A DNA stretch of 64,000 bases. Source: PALSA-926 sp964476835. Lineage in GTDB: Bacteria; Pseudomonadota; Alphaproteobacteria; Micavibrionales; UBA2020. The stretch's first letter is position 1, and every line of letters starts with the position of its first letter. The notes beneath the pieces were generated by a model, which was not told the origin of the DNA, did no database searches, and saw only the letters and a program-made list of their open reading frames with translations. Of the stretch, positions 54,356 through 63,162 are shown piece after piece. Position numbers and translations under genes: made by a program. The stretch lies in contig CAYZCE010000008.1 in NCBI GenBank assembly GCA_964476835.1, forward strand, positions 1 through 64,000, given 5' to 3'.

Positions 54356-55629
54356 GCGGCTCTCCTTGCGGCAGGGATGAGGGGGATGATCGCGCCCGCG
54401 ACGCCGTCGGCGACATGCGCCTGTTCGTCCGTCCAGCGCTTCGCGGCGTCGCGCACGGAGGTGAAATCCTGCGGACTGGCCAGCGCCTCGGCGGCGAGCC
54501 TGGCCATCTCGTCCTCGCCCTGCGCGCGCACGGCGGCGCCGCGGCTTTCAAAATCCTCGCAGATGGAGACGAAGTTGAACATGTGCGGGCCGTAGAAAAT
54601 CTGGCAGCCGAGCTGCGCCGGCTCGATCGGGTTGTGGCCGCCGTGCGCGACGAAAGAGCCGCCGATGATGCAGAAAGGCGCGAGACGGTAGAGCATTCCC
54701 ATCTCGCCCATTGTGTCGGCGATATAAGCATCGTCCGCGGCTTGCGGCAGTGCGCCCGTGGAGCGTTGTTGCGCCTGAAGTTGCTGTGCTGCGGCGAGCG
54801 CTGCAATCTCCGCGCCGCGCTTGGGGTGGCGCGGGGCGATGATGGTCAGCAGATCGGGCGCCGCGTCGCGTAGTTTCTTGTGCAGGCGGAAGGCGACATC
54901 CTCTTCGCCGGGATGCGTCGATGCCCAGAGCGCGAGCGAGCGCCCTGCCACGGCTTGCTTCAGTTTTTCCAGTTGAGCGCCGTCGAACGGCAACGGCTGC
55001 GCGGCGTATTTGAGGTTGCCTGAAACCGTGACGGCAGGGGCGCCGAGTTGCGTCAGGCGCGCCGCTTCCGCGCCGTTCTGGGCGAGGCAGAGCGTAAAGG
55101 CCTTGAGGATGCGCCCCATCATGCCGAAGCTGCACTTCCAGCGGCGGAAGGATTTCTCCGACATGCGCGCATTGACGAGCACGGCGGGAATTTTGCGTGA
55201 TTGCACCTGCGCCAGCATGTTCGGCCAGAAATCGGATTCCGCCCATACGACAAGGTCGGGCCGCCAGTGGTCGAGGAACCGCGCGGCCCATGCGGGATGG
55301 TCGACGGGAATATATTGGTGGAAAGCGCGCGGCGGCAAACGGTCGGCCATCAGGCGCGCGGAAGTGACGGTGCCGGTCGTCACCATGACCTCGATGTCGG
55401 GCCTTGCCGCGAGCAGGCGGGCGATGGGCGCGAGCAGGGAGAGCGACTCGCCCACGCTGGCGCCATGGAACCAGACCAGTGGCGCGGTCCCACGCGGGCG
55501 CGACGCGATGCCGTGACGCTCGTCGAAACGGCTTGCGTCTTCGCGGCCGGCTTTCATGCGGCGGCGCAGGTACATTTCCAGCACCGGCGTCGCGCAAATC
55601 ATCAGGCTTTTATAGAGTGACAGCAACAT
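54352..55629 (-). CDS. waaA: 3-deoxy-D-manno-octulosonate transferase WaaA (KdtA)
   Basis: A 425-residue Kdo transferase. The N-terminal membrane helix is followed by the WFHGASVGESLSLLAPIARL block, then TGTVTSARLMADRLPPRAFH, AESDFWPNMLAQVQSRKIPA, NARMSEKSFRRW and, in the second domain, STHPGEEDVAFRLHKKLRD, IAPRHPKRGAEI and IGGSFVAHGGHNPIEPAQLG. The ATG at 55629 is used; the frame stays open upstream but codes nothing recognisable and runs into the divergent gene. Kdo comes from the kdsD pathway at 39 kb. Confidence 0.97.
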   Translation of the reverse strand: MLLSLYKSLMICATPVLEMYLRRRMKAGREDASRFDERHGIASRPRGTAPLVWFHGASVGESLSLLAPIARLLAARPDIEVMVTTGTVTSARLMADRLPPRAFHQYIPVDHPAWAARFLDHWRPDLVVWAESDFWPNMLAQVQSRKIPAVLVNARMSEKSFRRWKCSFGMMGRILKAFTLCLAQNGAEAARLTQLGAPAVTVSGNLKYAAQPLPFDGAQLEKLKQAVAGRSLALWASTHPGEEDVAFRLHKKLRDAAPDLLTIIAPRHPKRGAEIAALAAAQQLQAQQRSTGALPQAADDAYIADTMGEMGMLYRLAPFCIIGGSFVAHGGHNPIEPAQLGCQIFYGPHMFNFVSICEDFESRGAAVRAQGEDEMARLAAEALASPQDFTSVRDAAKRWTDEQAHVADGVAGAIIPLIPAARRAA

Positions 55630-55718
55630 CGCCCCAGAATCCGGGGAAATCCGGAGAAAAACAAGCTTTTCTTGGCAAAACCCCGGAAGACGGCATAAAA
55701 TGGAGGAAGGGGGACGGC

Positions 55719-56000
55719 ATGGACAAAAAACAGCAGGCCATCGCGGAATTGAAGCGCCAGATGCAACTGGCGAAGGAACGTCTCGGCCCCGAAGGGCTGA
55801 AGCAGCTCGAAGCCCTTGCCCGCGCCCAGCAATCCGGCATGAAGCCGGCCCTGCCCAAGCCGCAGGCCCTGCCGCCCGGCATGGTGCTGTATGACCGTCA
55901 GGCGGCTGCTCGCGCGCTGGAGATTTTCCTGAATAACCACGGCGACCCCGAAGAGTTCGAACGCCGCCTGCGTGCATTGATCAAGCAGAAAAGCCATTGA
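55719..56000 (+). CDS. Small hypothetical protein, helical
   Basis: I do not recognise this 93-residue protein. It is soluble and charged: an N-terminal coiled-coil-like helix (KKQQAIAELKRQMQLAKERL), a proline-rich middle (KPALPKPQALPPGM), and a C-terminal helical part (RQAAARALEIFLNNHGDPEE). The ATG has a GGAGG-AAGGGGG purine tract just upstream. It is divergent from waaA across 89 bases and 92 bases ahead of radA. The organised amino-acid pattern and ribosome binding site favour a real gene. Confidence 0.7.
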   Translation: MDKKQQAIAELKRQMQLAKERLGPEGLKQLEALARAQQSGMKPALPKPQALPPGMVLYDRQAAARALEIFLNNHGDPEEFERRLRALIKQKSH

Positions 56001-56092
56001 AGCCCTCATTTATGTCAATGCTAAAGCGTTGGCCGCGAGCGCGCTGCCTGTGCTAAAACAGGCTTGATCTGGTTTCTTTTTCCAAGGCTCCC

Positions 56093-57457
56093 ATGGCGCG
56101 CACGGCCACGCTTTTCGTCTGTCAGTCCTGTGGCTCCTCCCACAACAAGTGGGCGGGCAAGTGCGAGGCATGCGGCGGCTGGAACACCATCGTCGAGGAA
56201 ATTCAGGCCGAACGCCCGCCGCAAGGGCTGGGCGCCAAGCTTAAGGGCCGCGTGATCGACTTCTCCGCGCTCTCCGGCGTGCCGGCGCAGGAACCGCGCC
56301 GCAAGACGGGCATGGCGGAATTCGATCGCGTCACCGGCGGCGGCTTGGTGGCAGGCTCCGCGATCCTCATCGGCGGCGACCCCGGCATCGGCAAGTCAAC
56401 GATCTTGCTGCAAGCCACGGCGACGCTCTCGAAAAATTCCAGATGCGCTTATATCTCCGGCGAAGAATCCGTCGACCAGGTGCGCTTGCGCGCGCAGCGG
56501 CTCGGCTTGTCGGCCGCGAACGTCAATCTCGCTTCCGTCACCTCGGTGCGCGACATCATCGCGACGATGGAAAGGGACAAGTTCGACGTCGTCGTCATCG
56601 ATTCCATCCAGACCATGTATCTCGACACGCTCGACAGCGCGCCCGGCACGGTGGCGCAGGTGCGGGCGAGCGCGCAGGAGCTCATCCGCGCGGCCAAGCG
56701 TGGCGGCACCTGCCTGCTCATCGTCGGCCACGTCACCAAGGACGGCCAGATCGCAGGTCCCCGCGTGCTGGAGCACATGGTCGACACAGTCCTTTATTTT
56801 GAAGGCGACCGCGGCCACACCTTCCGCATCCTGCGCGCGGTGAAGAACCGCTTCGGCGCGACTGATGAGATCGGCGTCTTTGAAATGGGCGAATTGGGCT
56901 TGCAGGAAGTGACGAACCCGTCTGAACTTTTTCTCTCGCAACGCCAGCAAGAAGTTTCCGGCAGCGCCGTGTTTGCCGGCATGGAAGGCACGCGCCCGGT
57001 GCTGGTGGAAATGCAGGCGCTGGTCGCGCCGTCGCCGCTCGGCACGCCGCGCCGCGCGGTGATCGGCTGGGATCAAGCACGTCTTTCTATGGTGCTCGCG
57101 GTGCTGGAAGCGCGCTGCGGCGTGGCAATCGGCGCGAACGACGTTTACCTCAACGTCGCGGGGGGCTTGCGCATCAACGAACCTGCCGCCGACCTGGCCG
57201 TCGCCGCGGCGCTGGTCAGCTCGATGTCGGGCGTCACCGTGCCCGCCGACATGGTCATCTTCGGCGAGATCGGCCTCTCGGGCGAGATCCGCAACGTCGG
57301 CCAGCTCGACAAAAGGCTGAAAGAGGCGGAAAAGCTCGGCTTCAAGCACGCGCTGATCCCCGCCCATGCCAAGACGCCGAAGCGTTCTGGCGACCTGCGC
57401 CTGACGCAGGTGTCGCAATTGAAAGACATCCTGCCCCTGTTCACGGAGGACAACTGA
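56093..57457 (+). CDS. radA: DNA repair protein RadA (Sms)
   Basis: A 454-residue RecA-like ATPase and DnaB-type helicase that processes recombination intermediates. A C4 zinc finger uses Cys10, Cys13, Cys24 and Cys27; the Walker A GGDPGIGKST is at 94-103; the RadA-specific KNRFGATDEIG motif follows; and a Lon-type protease-like domain closes the chain (VAIGANDVYLNVAGGLRINE, FGEIGLSGEIRNVGQLDKRL). The ATG at 56093 begins MARTATLFVCQSCG. cvpA begins one base after the stop. Confidence 0.97.
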   Translation: MARTATLFVCQSCGSSHNKWAGKCEACGGWNTIVEEIQAERPPQGLGAKLKGRVIDFSALSGVPAQEPRRKTGMAEFDRVTGGGLVAGSAILIGGDPGIGKSTILLQATATLSKNSRCAYISGEESVDQVRLRAQRLGLSAANVNLASVTSVRDIIATMERDKFDVVVIDSIQTMYLDTLDSAPGTVAQVRASAQELIRAAKRGGTCLLIVGHVTKDGQIAGPRVLEHMVDTVLYFEGDRGHTFRILRAVKNRFGATDEIGVFEMGELGLQEVTNPSELFLSQRQQEVSGSAVFAGMEGTRPVLVEMQALVAPSPLGTPRRAVIGWDQARLSMVLAVLEARCGVAIGANDVYLNVAGGLRINEPAADLAVAAALVSSMSGVTVPADMVIFGEIGLSGEIRNVGQLDKRLKEAEKLGFKHALIPAHAKTPKRSGDLRLTQVSQLKDILPLFTEDN

Positions 57458-57458
57458 C

Positions 57459-58157
57459 ATGACCCCGCTCGCGCTCGACGTTTGCGTCGCGCTCATCATC
57501 CTGCTCTCGACCGTCGTCGCCTACATGCGCGGCATCATCAAGGAAGCCTTCACGCTCGGCGGCCTTATCCTTGCGGTGCTGCTGACATGGAAGGGCGGGC
57601 ATGTCCTGCTGCCCGCCTTTAACGCATGGTTCAACGTGCCGGAAGACGGCGTGGACAAAAAAGGCGTGCTGGTCTTCGGCATGATGGCGCCGTCGCTCGC
57701 GGCCAAGGTCTTCTCTTACGGCACCACCTTCCTCGGCGCGCTGCTGGTGATGATGCTGACCGGCTATTTCATCTCGCGCTGGATCAACGAGGCGGGCCTC
57801 GGCGTCCTCGACAAGATTTTCGGCGCGGTCTTCGGCGCGCTGCGCGGTTTCTTGCTGGTCTTCGTGCTGTATGTGCCGTGCACCTATGTCTTCGACTTCA
57901 AGAAGTTCCCCGAATGGGCGCTGCAATCGACCAGCGTGCCGATCCTGCAGTCGACGCTCGACTGGGTCGACCGCACCTGGGACCTCGACAAGAAGGTGCA
58001 GAGCAAGGCCGAGGGCGTCGTCATCAAGTTCGACAAGACGGACATCGACAAGCTCGGCGACGGGGAGCCGACCTCGCTCAACGACGAAGTCAAGGACGAC
58101 ATCCAGCGCGAGGAAAAGGATGTGCAAAAAGAAATCCCCGCCGCGGACAGGAAGTAA
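57459..58157 (+). CDS. CvpA family membrane protein
   Basis: A 232-residue protein with four hydrophobic segments in the first 150 residues (CVALIILLSTVVAYMRGIIK, FTLGGLILAVLLTWKGGHVL, TFLGALLVMMLTGYFISRWI, ALRGFLLVFVLYVPCTYVF), the classic CvpA arrangement with GxxREA-like KEAF near residue 29. The acidic, lysine-rich C-terminal tail is cytoplasmic. CvpA proteins are linked to colicin V export and envelope homeostasis; here it follows radA directly, as in many alphaproteobacteria, but purF is not the next gene. Confidence 0.9.
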   Translation: MTPLALDVCVALIILLSTVVAYMRGIIKEAFTLGGLILAVLLTWKGGHVLLPAFNAWFNVPEDGVDKKGVLVFGMMAPSLAAKVFSYGTTFLGALLVMMLTGYFISRWINEAGLGVLDKIFGAVFGALRGFLLVFVLYVPCTYVFDFKKFPEWALQSTSVPILQSTLDWVDRTWDLDKKVQSKAEGVVIKFDKTDIDKLGDGEPTSLNDEVKDDIQREEKDVQKEIPAADRK

Positions 58158-58160
58158 GCC

Positions 58161-58382
58161 ATGGTCCGTCGCCGCAAAAGCTGGAAACTCAAGTATGCCA
58201 TCGTCGCCGCGGCCCTGGTCGCCGCCGCTGCCGCCATATTCATCTATCGCGGCAACGGCATGGAATACTGGCACCGCCTGACCGCGCCGGCGCCGGTCGT
58301 GACGCAAAAACAAGTCGGCTACAAGGCCGAAGATCGTCACAAGCTCGAACAACTCATCAACACGGATGCGAAAAATGATTGA
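58161..58382 (+). CDS. Small single-span membrane protein
   Basis: A 73-residue protein with a basic N-terminus (VRRRKSWKLK), one membrane helix (YAIVAAALVAAAAAIFIYRG, about 12-31) and a polar tail. I do not recognise a family. It begins 3 bases after the cvpA stop and overlaps the SDR gene, so it is embedded in an operon, which supports it being real. It may be secreted or anchored with the tail outside. Confidence 0.7.
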   Translation: MVRRRKSWKLKYAIVAAALVAAAAAIFIYRGNGMEYWHRLTAPAPVVTQKQVGYKAEDRHKLEQLINTDAKND

Positions 58383-59106
58383 GATCCTCAAGAAGAAAAC
58401 CGCCAAACGCCTCGAAGGCCGCGTCGCCCTGATAACCGGCGCATCGCGCGGCATCGGCGCGGCGGTTGCCAAGGCCTATGCCCGCGAAGGCGCGCATGTG
58501 GTGCTGCTCGCGCGCACGGTCGGCGGGCTCGAGGAAGTGGATGATGCCATCCAGTCCGCGGGCGGCACCGCCACGCTCCTGCCACTCGACCTCAACAAGC
58601 CGGAGCAGGTCGCCGCCGTCGCGCCGGCGATTGCGGAGCGTTTCCGCCGCCTCGACATCCTTGTCGCCAATGCCGGCATCCTCGGCACGCTCAGCCCTGT
58701 CGCCATGTCGGACGCCAAGGTGTGGGAGGGCGCGTTCAAGACCAACCTGTTCGCCAACTACCACCTGATCCGCGCGCTCGACCCGCTGCTGCGCGGCAGC
58801 GACGCGGGACGCGCGATCTTCGTGACGTCGGCCGCCGCGCACCTGCATGCGCCGTTCTGGAGCGCCTATGGCGCGTCGAAGGCCGCGCTGGAAGCGATGG
58901 TCAAGACCTATGCGGCCGAAGTCGCCTACAGCCCCTTGCGCGTCAACATCCTCGACCCCGGCATCGTGCGCACCGCGATGCGCGCCGAAGCCTTCCCGGG
59001 CGAAGACGCGTCGCGCCTGCCGCCGCCCGACAGCGTGGTCGAGAAGTTCATCGAGCTGGCCTCGTCTTCCTGCGTCCTCACCGGCCAGACGGTCGCCGCC
59101 GCATGA
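58375..59106 (+). CDS. Short-chain dehydrogenase/reductase (YciK-like)
   Basis: A 243-residue SDR with NAD(P) motif TGASRGIGAAVAKAYAREGA, the NAG motif LVANAGILGTLSP, catalytic Ser in VTSAAAHLHA, and YxxxK in SAYGASKAALEAM, where Tyr and Lys are correctly spaced. The substrate is unknown; length and sequence resemble YciK-type oxidoreductases. ATG 58375 or 58366 may be the start; 58375 is given because it overlaps the preceding stop. The stop overlaps the start of the CDF gene. Confidence 0.88.
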   Translation: MIEILKKKTAKRLEGRVALITGASRGIGAAVAKAYAREGAHVVLLARTVGGLEEVDDAIQSAGGTATLLPLDLNKPEQVAAVAPAIAERFRRLDILVANAGILGTLSPVAMSDAKVWEGAFKTNLFANYHLIRALDPLLRGSDAGRAIFVTSAAAHLHAPFWSAYGASKAALEAMVKTYAAEVAYSPLRVNILDPGIVRTAMRAEAFPGEDASRLPPPDSVVEKFIELASSSCVLTGQTVAAA

Positions 59107-60050
59107 TTGCCGTCAATCCCCATGCCGATCCCGCGTCGGACGCGGCGCGCGCCGGCTTGCGCCTGCGCCGCCGCGCCGCACAGGCGGGGATGGGGGTCGC
59201 CTGCACGCTGATCGTGTTCAAGCTGGCCGCTTACATGTTGACCGATTCCGTCGCGGTCATGACGTCCTTGATGGATTCCACCTTCGACGCCGTCGCCTCG
59301 ATGGTGACGGTGATGAGTGTCGTGCACGCCGCCGTTCCCGCCGACGAAGACCACCGCTTCGGCCACGGCAAGATTGAGGCGCTCTCCGCGCTGGGGCAGG
59401 CCTTGTTCATCTTCGGTTCGGCGGGATACCTGTTTTTCGAATCCGTGCACCGCTTCGCGCAGCCGCAGCCGGTGCAGGCGCCGCTGGTCGGCATCGGCGT
59501 CATGCTGTTCTCGATCGTGCTGACGACGGGGCTGCTCGCCTACCAGAAAAGCGTCATCCGCCGCACGCGCTCGGTCGCCATCGTGGCCGACAACCTGCAT
59601 TACCTCGGCGACTTGTGGATGAACGCCAGCGTGCTGGCCGCCGTCTTCCTCAGCTATAAGTTCGACTGGCCGTATTTCGACCCCTTGTTCGCGTCGTTGA
59701 TCGCCGTCGTCGTGCTGTTCAACGCGCGCGTGGTCGGCCGGCAGGCTTTCGACATCCTGCTCGACAAGGAACTGTCGGATGAGGAACGCGCGAAGATCGT
59801 CGCGCTGGTCTCCGCGCATCCGGCGGTGCGCGGGGTGCATGACCTGCGGACGCGCCACAGCGGACAGCAAGCCTTCATCGAATTCCACCTCGAGCTGGAC
59901 GGCGAATTAAAGCTGAGCGCGGCGCACGACGTGACCGACGAGCTGGAAGGCATCCTGTTCGAGGCGTTCCCGCAGGCCGAAGTTATCATCCATCAGGAAC
60001 CGGCGGGGCTGAACGACCACCGCCTCGACAACGTCATCGCGTCGCGCTGA
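59103..60050 (+). CDS. Cation diffusion facilitator (FieF/CzcD-like)
   Basis: A 315-residue metal efflux transporter with six membrane spans. The zinc-site aspartates in spans 2 and 5 are visible as LMDSTFDAVA (span 2) and ADNLHYLGDLWMN (span 5), with the inter-span EDHRFGHGKIEALSALGQ block. A cytosolic C-terminal domain (about 205-300) includes VHDLRTRHSGQQAFIEFHLE. Substrate could be Zn, Fe or Mn. The last 17 bases overlap the 3' end of aroA on the other strand. Confidence 0.92.
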   Translation: MIAVNPHADPASDAARAGLRLRRRAAQAGMGVACTLIVFKLAAYMLTDSVAVMTSLMDSTFDAVASMVTVMSVVHAAVPADEDHRFGHGKIEALSALGQALFIFGSAGYLFFESVHRFAQPQPVQAPLVGIGVMLFSIVLTTGLLAYQKSVIRRTRSVAIVADNLHYLGDLWMNASVLAAVFLSYKFDWPYFDPLFASLIAVVVLFNARVVGRQAFDILLDKELSDEERAKIVALVSAHPAVRGVHDLRTRHSGQQAFIEFHLELDGELKLSAAHDVTDELEGILFEAFPQAEVIIHQEPAGLNDHRLDNVIASR

Positions 60051-61335
60051 CCTTCGCGCCGAGGCCGTTCATCAGCGCCGCGAATCCCGGGAAGCTGGTA
60101 TTGATCGTTTCCGCATCATCAATGGTGATAGCTTCGCGTGCGGCCATGCCCATGACGAGGAAGCTCATGGCGATGCGGTGATCGAGCTTGGTCTCGATCG
60201 CGCAGCCGCCCTGCGGGCGCTCGCCGCCGGTGACGGTGAGGCTGTCTTCGCCCATCTCTACGCTCACGCCCGCCGCGGCCAGCCCGGCCGCCATTGCGGC
60301 CAAGCGGTCGCTTTCCTTGACGCGCAGTTCGGCCAGGTCCGTCATCACGGTGCGGCCTTCCGCAAAGGCGGCGGCGACCGAGAGGATGGGGAATTCGTCG
60401 ATCATCGAGGGCACGCGGTCGGGCGGCACGGCGACACCCTTGAGCCGGCTTGATTTGACGCGGATGTCGGCAACCGTCTCGCCGCCGATGTCGCGCTGGT
60501 TGATGAAGGCAATGTCCGCGCCCATTTCCAGCAGCATGTCGTAAATGCCGTGACGGCGCGGGTTGAGCAGCACGCCTTTAAGTGTGAGGTCGGAACCTTC
60601 GGTGATCAGCGCCGCCACGGTCAGGAACGCGGCGGAGCTGGGATCGGCGGGCACGTCGATCTTTCCGCCCTTCAATTTTGCACCGCCTTTGACGGTGACG
60701 ACGGCGCCGTCAACGGACACCTGCGCGCCCATATGCGCGAGCATGCGCTCGCTGTGGTCGCGCGTCGGCTGCGGCTCGGTGATGACGGTGTCGCCTTGCG
60801 CGTGCAGCGCGGCGAGCATGATCGCGGATTTCAGCTGTGCGGAGGCGACTGGCAGCGTGTAGCTGATCGCGCGCAAGTCGCGGCGGCCTATGACAGTCAA
60901 TGGCAGGCGGTCGCCGCCTTCGGCTGCAATCGCCGCGCCCATCTCCGTCAGCGGCGTGATGACGCGGCGCATCGGGCGGCGGCTGAGCGAGGCGTCGCCG
61001 GTAAACGTGGCGGCGATCGGGTATCCCGCGACCAATCCCATCAGGAGCCGCGTCGAGGTGCCGCTGTTGCCGAGATAAAGCGCGGCATCCGGCTTTTGCA
61101 AGCCGCGCGCGCCGACGCCGATGATGCGCCAGACATCGTTTTCTTCCGTGATGACGGCGCCCATGGCGCGCATCGCGCCGGCGGTCGCGCGTACGTCTTC
61201 GCCGGTGAGCAGGCCGGTGACGGTCGTCTCGCCCTCGGCGATCGTGCCGAACATCAGCGCGCGGTGAGAGATGGACTTGTCGCCCGGGATGGCGGCGGTG
61301 CCGGTCAGGCCCTGAATCGGATGAGATATCAACAT
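60034..61335 (-). CDS. aroA: 3-phosphoshikimate 1-carboxyvinyltransferase (EPSP synthase)
   Basis: A 433-residue EPSP synthase of the shikimate pathway. PGDKSISHRALMFGTIAEGE (near residue 18), LYLGNSGTSTRLLMGLVAGY, DASLSRRPMRRVITPLTEMG, PADPSSAAFLTVAALI, DEFPILSVAAAFAEGRT and the RVKESDRLAAMAAGL-DHRIAMSFLVMG ending are standard. Sequence in the glyphosate-contact loop (NSGTSTRLL) is the alternative to GNAGTAMRPL, so it may be a class II type; that is inference. Convergent overlap with the CDF gene. Confidence 0.97.
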   Translation of the reverse strand: MLISHPIQGLTGTAAIPGDKSISHRALMFGTIAEGETTVTGLLTGEDVRATAGAMRAMGAVITEENDVWRIIGVGARGLQKPDAALYLGNSGTSTRLLMGLVAGYPIAATFTGDASLSRRPMRRVITPLTEMGAAIAAEGGDRLPLTVIGRRDLRAISYTLPVASAQLKSAIMLAALHAQGDTVITEPQPTRDHSERMLAHMGAQVSVDGAVVTVKGGAKLKGGKIDVPADPSSAAFLTVAALITEGSDLTLKGVLLNPRRHGIYDMLLEMGADIAFINQRDIGGETVADIRVKSSRLKGVAVPPDRVPSMIDEFPILSVAAAFAEGRTVMTDLAELRVKESDRLAAMAAGLAAAGVSVEMGEDSLTVTGGERPQGGCAIETKLDHRIAMSFLVMGMAAREAITIDDAETINTSFPGFAALMNGLGAKVSATR

Positions 61336-61452
61336 AAGCGCAATATCTCACGAAGTGTTTGAAAGATAAAGGAAATTAATGGTTTATGAGAGTTTATGAA
61401 AAAATTAAGATATTCTCCGTAAACTGAGGCTACATATATGAAGGATATACAT

Positions 61453-63087
61453 ATGCCGACCAAAAACTTCAGCCCAGCAGAAATCGAGCAATACAAGAAG
61501 GGTATCCTCCTCCGGGACTACATGGCGGTATATGCGGCGGTCGATGCCGGCGTCGACATGGCGACACCGATCCCCGCGGCATCCGGCAGCCTCCACCCGC
61601 TCGAATCCTTGGTGTACGCCCGCCATAATCCCAAGCAAGACATCACCGCGGCGGCGTTCAACGAACGCGGCACCGAGATCATCAATTATCTGCTCGGACA
61701 GGAGATCCCGCTCGTCGAGGACGAGATTTACGCCAACGCCAGCTGCGACTGGCTTGTCGACCGCCTGACGGCGGGCGCCAATGTCGGCGACGTTTCCAAT
61801 ATCGTCATCCGCGCGATCCAGCAGAGCCTGGAGCGGGGCGGCGATGTTTACGAACTGGATGACGACGTCTTCATCAACAATTACCTCGACTGGCGGCTCG
61901 GCGAAAACGGCGACCTGATGGGCAAGACATCCGAAGCCGTCCGCGCCATGCAGACGCTGCACGACGCCGTGCGGCAGCGCCTTGAGTCGCCGACGACCGA
62001 CGTCGAGAAGGACTTGGCCGAGAATTACGGCGACGCGCTGGGCTATTGGCTGGAAGACATCGAGCTTCCCAGTGCGAAGAATTTCGTCGCGCAACTCCTT
62101 ATCGCCGAAGAGCAGGAAAACGGGGAAGAGGCGGAAGGCGGCCAGTTCGACAAGATGGTGAAGACCCTGCCTAAGAAGACGCCGCGGGAAGTGATGGCCG
62201 AGATCGGCAGTCTCATCGGCATGGACGACTTCAAGCGCAACGCGCGCTCCCTCGTCTTGCGCACCCAGTTCGACGCCGCGCGCGCCAGCAAGAACATGCC
62301 GGTCACGCATCAGGCCATGCACACGGTCTTCGGCGGTAATCCCGGCACCGGCAAGACCACCGTCGCGCGCCTCAAGGCGGAGCTGCTCTATTCGCTCGGC
62401 CTCGGCGGCCCGCGCTATCTCGAGATCAGCCGGGAGAACATGGTCGGCCAATACATCGGCCAGACCGAGAAAAAGATGGTGGCGCTGCTCAATAGCGCCG
62501 ATACGATCTTCATCGACGAGGCCTATAACCTCGTCGGCGACGCCAGCGACAAGAAGGACTACGGCAACCATGTCGTCGATGCGCTGATGACCGCGCTCGA
62601 GAACCGCCGCGAGGAACTGACCGTGTTCTTCGCCGGCTATCCCGACAGCATGAAGACATTCCTTGCCGCCAATCCGGGCCTGAAGTCGCGCATCAGCAAC
62701 TATCAGCAGATGAACGATTACACGACTGAGGAACTCGGCCTCATCATGGACTTCATGCTCGAGAAATCCGGCCTCAAGATGGATGCGGAGGCGCGCGATT
62801 TCGCGCTGACGCAGCTCGCCGAGGCGAAGGAATCGGCGGGCGACCGCGATTTCGGCAACGCCCGCATCGTCCGCACGCTGGTCGAGCAACTGCCCAACAA
62901 GATGTCCGAACGCCTCTTCGCCGCAGATGGTGTATCGCCCGAAAAATTGACGGAAGCCGACCTCTCGACCGTCACCAAGGCCGACGTCGCGGCGCTCCGC
63001 CTTTCCGAGTCGATCGGCATCGCGTCCGCAAAAGAAAAAAAGCGGGAGCCCCTCGGCTATCGCTACGGCGCCATGAAATCCGGATAG
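61453..63087 (+). CDS. CbbX/SpoVK-like AAA+ ATPase with ankyrin-like N-terminus
   Basis: A 544-residue protein. The C-terminal half (about 250-500) is an AAA+ module: Walker A GGNPGTGKTT (294-303), Walker B TIFIDEAYNL (351-360), an NVVGQYIGQT-like pore/linker segment (MVGQYIGQTEKKM, 330-342), sensor region FFAGYPDSMKTFL, and an arginine finger candidate Arg413 in LKSRISNY. It resembles CbbX, SpoVK and EccA-type remodelers. The N-terminal 235 residues are unusual; residues about 45-110 (SLHPLESLVYARHNPKQDIT, NERGTEIINYLLGQEIPLVE) have ankyrin-like helix pairs. ATG 61453 is chosen, with AAGGA 7 bases upstream. Target unknown. Confidence 0.85.
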   Translation: MPTKNFSPAEIEQYKKGILLRDYMAVYAAVDAGVDMATPIPAASGSLHPLESLVYARHNPKQDITAAAFNERGTEIINYLLGQEIPLVEDEIYANASCDWLVDRLTAGANVGDVSNIVIRAIQQSLERGGDVYELDDDVFINNYLDWRLGENGDLMGKTSEAVRAMQTLHDAVRQRLESPTTDVEKDLAENYGDALGYWLEDIELPSAKNFVAQLLIAEEQENGEEAEGGQFDKMVKTLPKKTPREVMAEIGSLIGMDDFKRNARSLVLRTQFDAARASKNMPVTHQAMHTVFGGNPGTGKTTVARLKAELLYSLGLGGPRYLEISRENMVGQYIGQTEKKMVALLNSADTIFIDEAYNLVGDASDKKDYGNHVVDALMTALENRREELTVFFAGYPDSMKTFLAANPGLKSRISNYQQMNDYTTEELGLIMDFMLEKSGLKMDAEARDFALTQLAEAKESAGDRDFGNARIVRTLVEQLPNKMSERLFAADGVSPEKLTEADLSTVTKADVAALRLSESIGIASAKEKKREPLGYRYGAMKSG

Positions 63088-63162
63088 CGGCGAAACAGCC
63101 TTCCGGCCTGCGGCGAAAGGGGCTATAGTGGGGCCAGTCCTTCCCACGACCTCCGGGCGCCG

